From assembly GCF_024499015.1 (NCBI RefSeq), contig NZ_CP098604.1, positions 3,286,001 to 3,350,000 of the forward strand: a stretch of DNA of 64,000 nucleotides, written 5' to 3'. Positions within the stretch are counted from its first letter, which is position 1. Each line of letters opens with the position of its first letter. This DNA comes from Xanthomonas hortorum pv. pelargonii (GTDB lineage Bacteria; Pseudomonadota; Gammaproteobacteria; Xanthomonadales; Xanthomonadaceae). The position numbers were made by a program, and so were the translations under genes. Shown here piece by piece: positions 8,824 to 17,770 of this stretch. The notes under the pieces are model-generated. The model made no database searches. It was given only the letters and a program-made list of their open reading frames with translations, and was not told the DNA's origin.

Positions 8824-9519
8824 TCAGCCCTTGGCCTGGAAGCTGGCCTCTTCGTACGGCTGCACCACCACCCAGCCTTCGCCGGCGAAGCGCATTTGCA
8901 GGGTTTCTCCCGAGCCGCGCCCGAACAGGGTGCCGATCGAGACGTCGGCCACCAGCTCCGGGGTCAGCGTGCCCGACCAGGCCACCGTGGCATTCGGGTC
9001 GGTGAACACCGGGCCGCTGGCGGCGGTGACCGGCAGGGTCAGCGGCTCGTAGTGCGAGGTGATCGCCACGATGCCGTGGCCGCTCAGGCGCACGTTGAAC
9101 AGGCCGCCGGACAGCATGCCGGCCACTTTACGCATCATGGTGATCTTGTGCTCGACACCGGATTCGAACGCCAGCACGTCGTTGCCGTTGACGAAGATCG
9201 CCTCGCCATTCAAACGCAGCAGCGTCACCAGCTTGCCGAGGTCGGCCAGATACACCCGGCCCTGGCCTTCGGCCTTCATCAGCTGCATGCCTTCGCCGCT
9301 GACGGCCTTTTTCAGCAGGTTGCCCAGACCCTGTTCCAGCAGTCCTTCGCGGGTGAACTTGACGTTGCCGGTGCGCGCGACCATGGCGCCGGCCTTGGAC
9401 CACACCATGCCGTTGAGGCGCACTTCCAGCAGGTGCGGGTTTTCCAGTTCGAACGGATCGGGGCTGACGTCCTTTTCCTTGGAATGGGCGAGAAATTCGT
9501 TGAGCGTGCGTACGGCCAT
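8824..9519 (-). CDS. AIM24 family protein
   Basis: A 231-residue protein of the AIM24/TIGR00266 family, which forms a beta-rich fold related to tubby-like domains. Glycine-rich strands are seen throughout, for example GNVKFTREGLLEQGLGNLLKK, LFGRGSGETLQMRFAGEGWVVVQ and GGLFNVRLSGHGIV. Its biochemical role in bacteria is not established. The ATG at 9519 was chosen because the conserved family region begins soon after it; the open frame upstream to 9786 is arginine-rich and unlike the family. It is transcribed divergently from the arabinanase gene. Confidence 0.8.
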   Translation of the reverse strand: MAVRTLNEFLAHSKEKDVSPDPFELENPHLLEVRLNGMVWSKAGAMVARTGNVKFTREGLLEQGLGNLLKKAVSGEGMQLMKAEGQGRVYLADLGKLVTLLRLNGEAIFVNGNDVLAFESGVEHKITMMRKVAGMLSGGLFNVRLSGHGIVAITSHYEPLTLPVTAASGPVFTDPNATVAWSGTLTPELVADVSIGTLFGRGSGETLQMRFAGEGWVVVQPYEEASFQAKG

Positions 9520-9766
9520 GGGTCCATCCCTGTGCGTGAAAGAGTGCGCATGATACGCGGCAGGCCGGTGTCTTCGAAGCGTACTGATGTGTGAGCCGCT
9601 TTGCGTCTGCAGAGATGGCGCGCCGATCGGCACGAAGGCGCGTCGCAAATAAAACAACCGCTCGGCCTGCGCAATGCTTCTGAGATCAGCGTCGGATTCA
9701 CGACACTGCTGCCGGGCTAGATTGCTCCTACAGATAACGTCTTTACGTTGTTCAAGGAGTTGGCCG

Positions 9767-10771
9767 ATGCGCGTTGTTCGTGGCAATCAAGTGGAAGGAT
9801 GCAGGTCTGGAATGTCGCTGCGCCATGGCGCGATCGTATCGCTGCTTGCCATCGTCGCCAGTGTGATTGGCTTGCACGGCGCACCCGCGCAAGCGGCAGT
9901 GGGGCCGGGCGTGGTGAGCGGCGACACCATCGTGCACGATCCGTCGATGCTCAAGCTCGGTGATGGGCGTTACTACATCTATGCCACCACCGGCGTGGTC
10001 ACCAGTACCGACCGGACGAAATTCAGCAATGCGGGTGCGATCTTCAGCACCACACCGAGTTGGGTGCGCAGCTACAACGCAGACAATCAGGTGTGGGCGC
10101 CGGATGTGTCCTTCCACGGCGGCAATTATCTGATGTATTACACCGCGTCCAAATTCGCCACCAACACCTCGGCGATTGGCTTTGCCAGCAGCAGCACCGG
10201 CAAGCCTGGATCATGGAAGGATCAAGGCATTGTCTACACGTCAAAGAGCAGCGACGATTACAACGCCATCGACGGCAATCTGGTGGTGGATGGCGGCGGC
10301 AAATGGTGGTTGGCGTTCGGTTCGTTCTGGTCGGGGATCAAGCTGATCCAGCTCGATCCCGGCACCGGCAAGCAGCTGTCCAGCAATACGGCGCGCTACA
10401 GCCTGGCGAGCCGGCCGTATCCAGGTGCGGTGGAAGCGCCTTTCATCCAGCAGGCCAATGGCTGGTACTACCTGTTCGTGTCGTTCGATGCGTGCTGCAA
10501 GGGCGCCAGCAGCACCTACAAGATTGCAGTGGGGCGTGCGCGCTCGGTGACCGGGCCGTATCTGGATCGCGCCGGTGTGGACATGCGCAACGGTGGCGGC
10601 ACGGTGATCCAGTCCGGGTTGGGCAGCATGCATGGGCCGGGCGGGCAATCGGTGTTTCGCGATGGCGATGGCGACATTCTTGTCTACCACTACTACGACG
10701 ATCGCGGCGATGCGCGCCTGGGCATCAACCGGCTGAGTTACGACGGCAGTGCGTGGCCGGTGGTGCAGTAG
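9767..10771 (+). CDS. Secreted GH43 endo-arabinanase
   Basis: A 334-residue secreted glycoside hydrolase, probably arabinan endo-1,5-alpha-L-arabinosidase, which cuts the arabinan side chains of pectin. The five-bladed propeller signatures are visible: D58 in IVHDPSML (catalytic base), D169 in YNAIDGNLV (pKa modulator) and E223 in GAVEAPFIQ (general acid). The HGPGGQSVFRDGDGD stretch near the C-terminus is also typical. The ATG at 9767 has AAGGAG seven bases upstream and leads to a signal peptide ending near AQA at residue 43; a second in-frame ATG lies at 9812. It faces the trehalase gene tail-to-tail with about 150 bp between. Confidence 0.87.
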   Translation: MRVVRGNQVEGCRSGMSLRHGAIVSLLAIVASVIGLHGAPAQAAVGPGVVSGDTIVHDPSMLKLGDGRYYIYATTGVVTSTDRTKFSNAGAIFSTTPSWVRSYNADNQVWAPDVSFHGGNYLMYYTASKFATNTSAIGFASSSTGKPGSWKDQGIVYTSKSSDDYNAIDGNLVVDGGGKWWLAFGSFWSGIKLIQLDPGTGKQLSSNTARYSLASRPYPGAVEAPFIQQANGWYYLFVSFDACCKGASSTYKIAVGRARSVTGPYLDRAGVDMRNGGGTVIQSGLGSMHGPGGQSVFRDGDGDILVYHYYDDRGDARLGINRLSYDGSAWPVVQ

Positions 10772-10918
10772 CAGCGATCACTGCAGCGCGCGGGTGGGCT
10801 CTGCAATGACGCAACGATCAGGCGATGCTTGTTGCAGTGATCTGCCATCGCTACCGACAGCCGGAAATGCGATGCCGCCAGCTACGCCGAGCAATGCCCG
10901 GCATCAACGATTGCACAC

Positions 10919-12592
10919 TCAGCGCGTCGCCGCTTCGGGCTTGCGCGCGCGTTTGGCCGGCGCCGCCTTGGTCGCTGTGTCCGGGTATAGATTCAACAGC
11001 ATCAAGGTGACGCCGTTGGTCCAGCCGAAGCCGTCCTGCAGTGCGTATTCGCCGCCGCCGCCGCCGGCTGCCTCGGCTTCCAGACCGTATTTTTCGACCA
11101 GCTTGTGTTCGCGCGCGAACAGCGCCTGCACCTGGGTGAGAAAGCGCTCGCCGATGGTGCGTGCCAGCGCGTCTTCGCCGTAACGGCGCAGGCCGTCCAC
11201 CGCCACCCATTGCAGCGGCGCCCAGCCATTGGGCTCGTCCCATTGCTGGCCGGTCTTCACTGCGGTGGTGGCCAGGCCGCCGGGACGCAGCAGACGCGCA
11301 CGCACGCTGCTGGCGGTGCGCTTGGCGTGGTCGTCCGACGACAGACCGGCAAACAGCGGATACAGCGCAGCGGCGGTGACCTGGTCGCTCAGCTTGCGCG
11401 TCTGCCAATCGTAGTCGGCGTAATAGCCGGCCTTGTTCCACAGATGCGCATCGATGGCCTGCTTGCGCTGCAGTGCCAGCGCGGCGTAGTCCTGCGTGCA
11501 CTCGGCACCCGGCTGCGCGCAGGCCTGGGCCAGGGTGCGCTCCAGGTGATAGAGCAGGCTGTTCAGATCGATCGGGATGATGGCGGTGGTGCGGATGGTG
11601 CGCAGGTTCTGCCCATCGGCCAGCCAGCGGCTGGTGTAGTCCCAGCCGCTTTCGGCACCGGCGCGCAGGTCGCGGTAGACCTCGGCGGCCGGGCGGTCGC
11701 TCGCTTCGGCGGCGGTGCGGGTGTCGTGCAGCCAGGCTTCCGGGCGCGGGGTGTCGCGCTCGTCCCAATAGCGGTTGAGCAGGCTGCCGTCGGTCAGGCG
11801 CACCACGTGGCGCGCGGCCTGGCCGGGCTGCAGGTCGTCGCTGCCCTGCATCCAGTAGGCGTATTCCTTCTGCAGCTGCGGCAGGTAGCGCTGATACACC
11901 GCCTCGCCTTCCACACCGGCCTGCAGTTCCACCATGTAGGAGAAGAACGGCGGCTGCGAGCGGCTGAGGTAGTAGCTGCGATTGCCGTTGGGGATGTGCC
12001 CGTAGGTGTCGATCAGGTAGGCGAAGTTGTCCAGCATCTGGCGGCTGAGCGTGGTCTCGCCGCTCTTCACCAAGCCGAGCATGGTGAAGTAGGAATCCCA
12101 GTAATACACCTCGCGGAAGCGCCCGCCCGGCACCACGTACGGATGCGGCAGCGCCAGCAGGCTGCTGTACTGCGGCACGTGGGTCTGGCTGCGCACCAGC
12201 TTGGGCCACAGGTCGTCGATATGTTCGCGCAGCGCGGTGTCCTGGCGGATCGCGTCGGTCTGCACCGGCGGCGATTCTTCGAAATTGGCGTCCACGAACT
12301 TGCGCAGGTCGAAACCGGGGTGATCGTGTTGCGCCAGATAGTCGGCGTTGATCAGTGCCGGGTCGCGCAGCGGCAGAAAGTCGACGAAATGTTTCTGGTC
12401 GTCGAACAGCTCGCCGCGCTGCACCGCCTGGAACAGTTCCGGGTAGGCCAGGTCGGGCGTGGGCGGGGTGGCCGCCGGCGCATTGACGACCGGAGTGTCC
12501 ATCGGCGCGGCAGTCAGCGTGCACGGCGCAACGAACATGCTCAGCGACAGGCCAAGCAGCGACGTGCAGCACGGGGGCGCGGCAGAACTCAT
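10919..12592 (-). CDS. treA: Periplasmic trehalase (GH37)
   Basis: A 557-residue enzyme that hydrolyses trehalose to two glucose molecules. Both trehalase signatures are present: PGGRFREVYYWDSYF and QWDEPNGWAPLQW. The Gly-rich GGGGGEY segment, the catalytic Asp region ESGWDYTSRW and the catalytic Glu region HKLVEKYGL also match TreA. The ATG at 12592 is preceded by GGAG and leads into a signal-like hydrophobic stretch, so the enzyme should be periplasmic. The C-terminal tail is Ala/Lys/Arg rich and longer than in enteric TreA. It is the single gene of its transcription unit. Confidence 0.93.
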   Translation of the reverse strand: MSSAAPPCCTSLLGLSLSMFVAPCTLTAAPMDTPVVNAPAATPPTPDLAYPELFQAVQRGELFDDQKHFVDFLPLRDPALINADYLAQHDHPGFDLRKFVDANFEESPPVQTDAIRQDTALREHIDDLWPKLVRSQTHVPQYSSLLALPHPYVVPGGRFREVYYWDSYFTMLGLVKSGETTLSRQMLDNFAYLIDTYGHIPNGNRSYYLSRSQPPFFSYMVELQAGVEGEAVYQRYLPQLQKEYAYWMQGSDDLQPGQAARHVVRLTDGSLLNRYWDERDTPRPEAWLHDTRTAAEASDRPAAEVYRDLRAGAESGWDYTSRWLADGQNLRTIRTTAIIPIDLNSLLYHLERTLAQACAQPGAECTQDYAALALQRKQAIDAHLWNKAGYYADYDWQTRKLSDQVTAAALYPLFAGLSSDDHAKRTASSVRARLLRPGGLATTAVKTGQQWDEPNGWAPLQWVAVDGLRRYGEDALARTIGERFLTQVQALFAREHKLVEKYGLEAEAAGGGGGEYALQDGFGWTNGVTLMLLNLYPDTATKAAPAKRARKPEAATR

Positions 12593-12891
12593 GGCATCTC
12601 CAGAACGGGCAGTGGCGTAAGGCATGGTAAACGACCGAAGTGGCGGGCGGGACCGGACGAGGGTGTCGGCAGGCCGACAGGCTTCGCACGGAGACGACAA
12701 GATTCAGCAAGATGATCCGGCGCGGTGTAGCAGGTTGTTGCGCCAATTCAGGCCTATCGGCGCGGATTGAGGCAGCTTGAGCAGGTGCGGTTCGGCGTAG
12801 TCAGCCTGTTGACTGCAAGATGCGCACCAGCCGTCGCGGGCTGAGCTGCGATTGCGAGTACCAACCGCGCCCGCCTGGCAGCCGTGCAGGA

Positions 12892-12908
12892 GTTTTGTCG
12901 GCCGCTCT
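12892..12908 (+). repeat. Solo copy of the composite-element terminal repeat
   Basis: GTTTTGTCGGCCGCTCT differs at two positions from the right terminal repeat of the composite element at 58041-58057 (GTTTTGTTAGCCGCTCT). No second module is obvious nearby, so this may be a decayed end or a chance match. Confidence 0.4.
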
Positions 12909-13036
12909 AAAGCGTTGCATGCGTAGGTGGATGGCGATCCTGGGCGACCGATCGCTCATCCAGCTGATGGGGCGTGTTGTTGGACGCGCCGCCGCCCGCA
13001 GATGGGACGTGGTCTCACACGCTCCATCAACACGGA

Positions 13037-13813
13037 CTAGCGCTTGCGGTCGGTTCCCAGCAAACGCTGCAGCTGCAGCGCGTTGGGCACTGCCAGCCCG
13101 GCGGCAGTGTTGTCGAAGATCACCCAGCGTTCGGCCTGCGGATGCGCCGCGTTCTGCGGTGCATTGCGCACCGCGTCGGCTAATGCCTGCATCGCGCTGT
13201 CGTCGTAACTGCTGTAGTAGATGCGCGGCGCGCCATGCCAGCGCCAGTAGTACGGCCCGGCGGTAGGGCTTGGTGTGGCGGCTTCGGGAACCGGCGACGG
13301 GTCGGCGGCGCAGCGTGCGATGTGGTGGCGCGTCAGCAGCGCCTGTGCCTGCGGCAGAAACCAGCTGGCGTGGCGCGGCTCGCACACCACGCCGCCGTCC
13401 CAGCGCCGCCGCAGCATCGCGAAAAAGCTGGCCGCCACGCGCGCATCGAAGGCGGCGCTGGGCGGCAACTGCAGCAGCAGGCAGCCCAGCCGCGTGCCCA
13501 GCGCGCCGGCCTGGGCGAGAAAGGCATCCAGCAACGGACCGGCCGCACGCAGGCGCGCATCGTGGCTGATGCTGCGCGGCAGCTTGACCGAAAAACGGAA
13601 ATCCTCCGGCACGCTGTCGGCCCAGCGCGCATAAGTGCTGGCGCGGTGCGGGCGATAGAACGAGGAGTTGATTTCAACCGCATCAAAACGCGTGGCGTAA
13701 CGCTGCAACACGCTGGCACCGTCAGCAAACGCCGCGCGGTCGGCGGCCGGAATCGACCAGCCTGCACAGCCACAGCGCACACGCGGCACGGCGATGGACG
13801 AACGAGGCGACAT
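13037..13813 (-). CDS. DUF72 family protein
   Basis: A 258-residue protein of the DUF72 (YecE) family, which has a TIM-barrel-like fold. Family landmarks are CGCAGWSIP at the N-terminus, YATRFDAVEINSSFYRPH, DFRFSVKLPRSISH, LGCLLLQLPPS and a late WYWRWHG-type segment (YYWRWHG) leading into YYSSYDD. Its reaction is unknown. The ATG at 13813 fits the family start. It is divergent from the Nei-like gene, with about 110 bp between the two starts, so the two may share a promoter region. Confidence 0.83.
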   Translation of the reverse strand: MSPRSSIAVPRVRCGCAGWSIPAADRAAFADGASVLQRYATRFDAVEINSSFYRPHRASTYARWADSVPEDFRFSVKLPRSISHDARLRAAGPLLDAFLAQAGALGTRLGCLLLQLPPSAAFDARVAASFFAMLRRRWDGGVVCEPRHASWFLPQAQALLTRHHIARCAADPSPVPEAATPSPTAGPYYWRWHGAPRIYYSSYDDSAMQALADAVRNAPQNAAHPQAERWVIFDNTAAGLAVPNALQLQRLLGTDRKR

Positions 13814-13920
13814 GACGGGTGAGCGATGCGATCGGGCAGCACTCTATGCATGTGCGCGCGTCAGCATTGCGTGTGCAGTGCGATCACGGCCGACTCACCC
13901 ACGACTTCGATACTGGGCAC

Positions 13921-14672
13921 ATGCCAGAAGGCCCGTCCCTTGTCATCCTGCGCGAACAAACCGAGGCCTTTGTCGGTCGCAAGATCCTGCGTGTCTCCGG
14001 CAACAGCAAGCAGGACATTGCGCGCCTGGATCAACAGAAAGTGCTGGCGTTACGCAGCTGGGGCAAGCACTTTTGATCGAGTGCGCGCAGTTCAGCGTGC
14101 GCATCCATTTTCTGTTGTTCGGCAGTTATCGCATCGACGAAGACAAGCCCAATGCGGTGCCGCGTTTGCGTCTGGAATTTTCCAAGGGCCAGCGGCTGAA
14201 CTTCTACGCCTGCTCGGTGCAGTTTATCGATCGCCCCTTGGACGAGGTGTACGACTGGACGGCGGATGTCATGCATCCCCTTTGGGATGGCGCACAGGCA
14301 CGGCGCAAGTTGCGCGCCGCGCCGTCCATGCTCGCCGCCGATGCATTGCTGGATCAGAGCATCTTTGCCGGCGTCGGCAACATCATCAAGAACGAAGTGC
14401 TGCACCGCATCCGTGTGCATCCGGAGAGCACAGTGGGCGCGTTGCCGGCGCGCAAGCTTGGCGAACTGGTCACGCAGGCGCGTGAGTACAGCTTCGATTT
14501 CTACACCTGGAAAAAGGCCTTCGTGCTGAAAAAGAATTACCAGGTGCATACCAAAACCAGCTGCCCGCGCGATGGCGCCCCGCTGCAGTATCGAAAGCAC
14601 CTGGGCAAGGCCGGGCGGCGTGCGTTTTTCTGCGAAGTTTGCCAACGGCTTTACCGGGGCGAGGATGTGTGA
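13921..14672 (+). pseudogene. nei: Nei/Fpg-type DNA glycosylase, frameshifted
   Basis: An endonuclease VIII-like DNA glycosylase of about 250 residues, split between two frames. The first frame starts at the ATG at 13921 with the catalytic N-terminus MPEGPSLVILRE (Pro2 as nucleophile) and runs to a TGA after RSWGKHF at 14074-14076. The second frame carries LIECAQFSVRIHFLLFGSYR through the helix-two-turn-helix (DQSIFAGVGNIIKNEVL) to a C-terminal zinc-finger-like region (SCPRDGAPLQ ... FFCEVCQ). One extra T in the T4 run at 14071-14074 would restore a continuous reading frame. Such enzymes remove oxidised pyrimidines. The second expected finger cysteine is an Asp (CPRD), which I note as odd. 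It is either a true pseudogene or a homopolymer sequencing error. Confidence 0.8.
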
Positions 14673-14822
14673 CCCAGCGCTCAACGTGAATGGCGGCTGG
14701 CTCTTTCTGGCCAGACAACGAATTTCAAACGCGCGCAGGCGCAGCGCCCGCTAGATTTGTGCGTCCTGCACCGGGTTCACGGTGTGGCGTGCGCATCTCT
14801 CATCTCATCGGTCTCCCGCATT

Positions 14823-15842
14823 GTGACTACCCGCAGGAAGGAAACGCTTGTCCCGCATGTCGCCGCAGTCGCATGCACGGGCGCCATGCTGTTCTTTCTT
14901 GCCTGTCTGTTGCTGTATATGCCGCCGCCGCGCGAAACCCTGCGACACGACGACAGTTTGCAGGTGTATTTCGTGCCGCGCCCGCAGCTGACACTGCCGG
15001 CACCGGTGGAGCCGCCGCAACCACGCGAGCGCACACCGCGCGCTGCGCCTGCCGCCGCTGCGGCATCGGCCGCCCGCAGTGCGCCGCCGCCCACACGGAC
15101 CCCACCACCGCAGCGCCAGGTGGCCGCCGCCAACGCGCCGGCCAACGAATCGATGGCGGCCCAGCTCTATACCCGCGAAGGCCGTTTGCGCATGCCGCAA
15201 ACGGCGCAAATAGATCCGATGGCGCAAAACGGTACCGCCGTGCCGCCGGGCATGAGCGATGAGCGCGCGCAGGCCAAGGCGCGCAATGTGATGGAGCGGG
15301 TCAACCCGGTGCAATACCAGGACACCCGCTTCGCCAAGGACTGGAAGAGCGACGGCACGCTCGGCGATGTGGCGATGCAGGAAATGAATCGCGGCATGAA
15401 AAAATTCAACGACATGCTCAACGGCCCGCAGACGCAGGTGGCCAAGGCGCGACCGCCGCCGGATGTGCGCTTCAATCCCGCGTTGGCCGGCAATCAGGCC
15501 GAGATGGGCAGCGAAGCGACCGGCGATGCCTACAAGGCCGCGCCGATCGCGCACGAGACACCGCCCGATCTCAAGGGCGAAGCCAGCCGCCGCATCCGCG
15601 AGGCGCTGGCGGCGCTGGAGCAACGCAGTGCGCGTTGCGACGCGTCAAAACGCAAAACCCTGTTGTCGCCAGTGCGCACGCATCTGGGCGATCTTGAGCG
15701 CGCCGAGCACGCCTTGAACAACGGCGCCGACCCGGTGATGGCTGCGCAAATGCTGCCGCGCCAGGCCGACAGCGCCTACGATCTGGCCCGCCGCGCGCTG
15801 TGGTATGCCGATCGCCAGTTGAAGCAGTGCGCGACTGGGTGA
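14823..15842 (+). CDS. Proline-rich single-pass membrane protein of unknown function
   Basis: A protein of about 339 residues that I do not recognise. One hydrophobic segment near the N-terminus (MLFFLACLLLYMPPP) is followed by a Pro/Ala-rich stretch of about 70 residues (PAPVEPPQPRERTPRA, PPPTRTPPPQRQ). A polar, helix-rich C-terminal region with two late cysteines comes last. This layout resembles proteins anchored in the inner membrane that reach across the periplasm, such as TonB-like spans, but no TonB C-terminal motif is seen. The start is uncertain: I chose the GTG at 14823; an in-frame ATG at 14886 would begin inside the membrane segment. The composite repeat element begins 27 bp after the stop. 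Confidence 0.7.
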   Translation: MTTRRKETLVPHVAAVACTGAMLFFLACLLLYMPPPRETLRHDDSLQVYFVPRPQLTLPAPVEPPQPRERTPRAAPAAAAASAARSAPPPTRTPPPQRQVAAANAPANESMAAQLYTREGRLRMPQTAQIDPMAQNGTAVPPGMSDERAQAKARNVMERVNPVQYQDTRFAKDWKSDGTLGDVAMQEMNRGMKKFNDMLNGPQTQVAKARPPPDVRFNPALAGNQAEMGSEATGDAYKAAPIAHETPPDLKGEASRRIREALAALEQRSARCDASKRKTLLSPVRTHLGDLERAEHALNNGADPVMAAQMLPRQADSAYDLARRALWYADRQLKQCATG

Positions 15843-15868
15843 CGGGTTGGTTAGTGTGCAGCTGACCA

Positions 15869-16385
15869 AGAGCGACTAACAAAACCTCTCTGACGCTGTA
15901 TCAATAGCGGCAGCGTGTCTGCAACACGCGCACCGTTGATGTGTGAGGATGAGTAGGTCGAGTCCGCGGCGCCCGCACCGGGTGCGGGACACGCCGTGAA
16001 TCCGTCCCTGGAGGCTCGGTGGCGGCATCCATGCCGCCACACGGTCCCGCAATCGGTGAGGACACCACACCAGTAAGTTGGTCGGTTGCCTGATATAAAC
16101 CTGCCTGTTGCTCGGCTTGCGATGAGAAGATTTTCGGACGCAACGTTGTCCGAACAACGCACTGATGCACTGCTCGCAATCATGCATACCGACATTCTTG
16201 ACTGGTCCTTGCCCGCCCACCGTCGCGGGACCTTACGCGGCATGGATGCCGCGTAAGAGCCTACACGGACGTACTTGCGGCGTGTCCCGCGATGGTGGGC
16301 GGGCAAGGGCCTTGCAGCCAAGCCGCAGATCATCTGCTCTAGAAACCGGCGCATCCGCACCATTCAATCACCTTCCAGCCGCTCT
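15869..16385 (-). repeat. Composite palindromic element, copy 1 (A-linker-B, with insertion)
   Basis: Left end AGAGCGACTAACAAAAC (15869-15885) matches the terminal repeat of the copy at 57.6 kb. The right end retains only AGCCGCTCT (16377-16385). Module A lies at about 15965-16071, with an inner palindrome GGCGGCATCCATGCCGCC. Module B lies at 16207-16308, with outer arms CCTTGCCCGCCCACC / GGTGGGCGGGCAAGG and a perfect inner palindrome around GGCATGGATGCC. The linker here is about 80 bp longer than in the other copies (extra segment about 16103-16182, containing the inverted pair TTCGGAC / GTCCGAA). Open frames across it are not conserved between copies. Confidence 0.8.
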
Positions 16386-16777
16386 AAATCGACGAGTGAG
16401 GGATGTGTTTTGGTTGGAGGCAGCCAGGGTTTGCAGGAGCTTGCACACCAGGCGCTGCACGATCGCTTGGCAACCGCACCCTCATCCGGCGCTGCGCGCC
16501 ACCTTCTCCCGATGGGAGAAGGGGACCAGCCGCTCTTGCCCTTATGCCTGCATGCGCCCAACCGCCCAGCCCAGCCGCGTATGGCCGTCAGGAGTCGAAT
16601 CACGGCGACGCCCGCCTCACAACAGCCCAATCCGAGCTCTACATAACGCCAATCCCAGCGCCGCATAAGGCCGATCCAAGCGCTACCCCTACATACGGCC
16701 AGCCCCAGCGCTACAGCAGGCTATGAGTCTGTCCACGCCATACTTTTACTGAGCCGTACTCTTAATCTGAGTCCGCC
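16386..16777. other. Non-coding gap with a REP-like unit and short imperfect tandem repeats
   Basis: No gene is seen. A REP-like unit lies at about 16486-16527 (ACCCTCATCC ... CTTCTCCC / GGGAGAAG). From about 16622 to 16728 there are four or five imperfect copies of a unit of about 23-28 bp close to CCAATCCCAGCGCTACATAAG. The GAF protein gene ends at 16778 on the other strand. Confidence 0.55.
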
Positions 16778-17692
16778 CTACGTCAGACTCTGCCGATAGC
16801 GGTCTTTTTCGATACTCAGCGCCACTTCCGCACGCAGGAATACCTGGCCGATCGGTTCATCGCCACGGGTCGCCTGCGCCTCGCCGATCAGCACGGTGAG
16901 CCCGAGCGCATGTTGTTGCTGGGCGATGTCACGCAGGCCCTGCAGCTTCTGTTCGGCATCGGGGCCGCGCAGCACGGCGATGAACTCCGCGCTTTCGGTG
17001 ACCCGGTCCACGCTGTCCCCGCTGGCTTGTACATGCGCGGCCAGGGTCTGATCGAGCTGTTGCAAGGCGCGGCCCAGTAGCCGCTCGCTTTGTTTTTCGG
17101 CCAGCGCGGCCAGTTCCTGCACTTCCAGGATGACCAGGTAATAACCAGTGTCGGCGCTGGTCCTGGAGGCAACCGGCGCCACCGGCTGCAAAATCGCCTC
17201 GCGCTCGAGCTGCAATTCGCGCTTGCGCTCGTCCAGCAGGCGCATGGTGACGCGCGCCAAGGCCTGCAGGCCGGTGCGTTGAATCTCGGTGAGCGTGCGC
17301 GGCTCGGTGTCGAGCACGCAGACCGTGCCCAATGCCACGCCGTCGGAGGTCACCAGCGGCATGCCGGCGTAGAACCGCGCACCGGTTTCGCCGGTGACCA
17401 CCGACACATCGGCAAAGCGCGTGTCCTTGGTCAGGTCGTGCACTTCCATCAGGTGCTCGGGGCTACGGATGGCGTGATCGCACACTGCCTGGCTGCGATC
17501 GGTCTGCTGCATGCCCAGACCCAGTTGGGCCTTGAACCACTGGCGGTCGCGGTCGACCAGCGACATCAGTGCGATTGGCGTGCCGCACAACGAAGCCGCC
17601 ACCTGCACGACGTCTTGATAGGTGTCCTCGGGCAGGCTGTCGACGATGCGGTAGCCATCCAGAACCTGTTGGCGAGAGGCTTCGTCAGCCAT
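16778..17692 (-). CDS. GAF-domain protein with degenerate GGDEF-like domain
   Basis: A 304-residue cytosolic protein. Residues about 15-150 form a GAF domain (CGTPIALMSLVDRDRQWFKA ... GMPLVTSDGVALGTVCVLD), clearly related to the N-terminal GAF of the protein at 21.3-23.9 kb. A short helical connector follows. The last 120 residues resemble a GGDEF fold (YYLVILEVQELA, then QLDQTLAAHVQ), but the signature that should read GGDEF is TESAEFIAVL, so cyclase activity is not expected. It may act as a ligand sensor or GTP-binding effector. Three closely spaced ATGs (17707, 17698 and 17692) are possible starts; I chose 17692, with GAAAGAA upstream. Confidence 0.72.
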   Translation of the reverse strand: MADEASRQQVLDGYRIVDSLPEDTYQDVVQVAASLCGTPIALMSLVDRDRQWFKAQLGLGMQQTDRSQAVCDHAIRSPEHLMEVHDLTKDTRFADVSVVTGETGARFYAGMPLVTSDGVALGTVCVLDTEPRTLTEIQRTGLQALARVTMRLLDERKRELQLEREAILQPVAPVASRTSADTGYYLVILEVQELAALAEKQSERLLGRALQQLDQTLAAHVQASGDSVDRVTESAEFIAVLRGPDAEQKLQGLRDIAQQQHALGLTVLIGEAQATRGDEPIGQVFLRAEVALSIEKDRYRQSLT

Positions 17693-17770
17693 GGGCATTT
17701 CTTTCATTGAATAAGCCAGACAAGCGCGAGCGAGAAGCTGCCACGATACCGGCGTTGCCGATAACGCGGC

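Noticed and set aside
15869-16385. CRISPR array
   Set aside because: The repeats are long palindromic modules in only two units per site, without regular spacers or cas genes.
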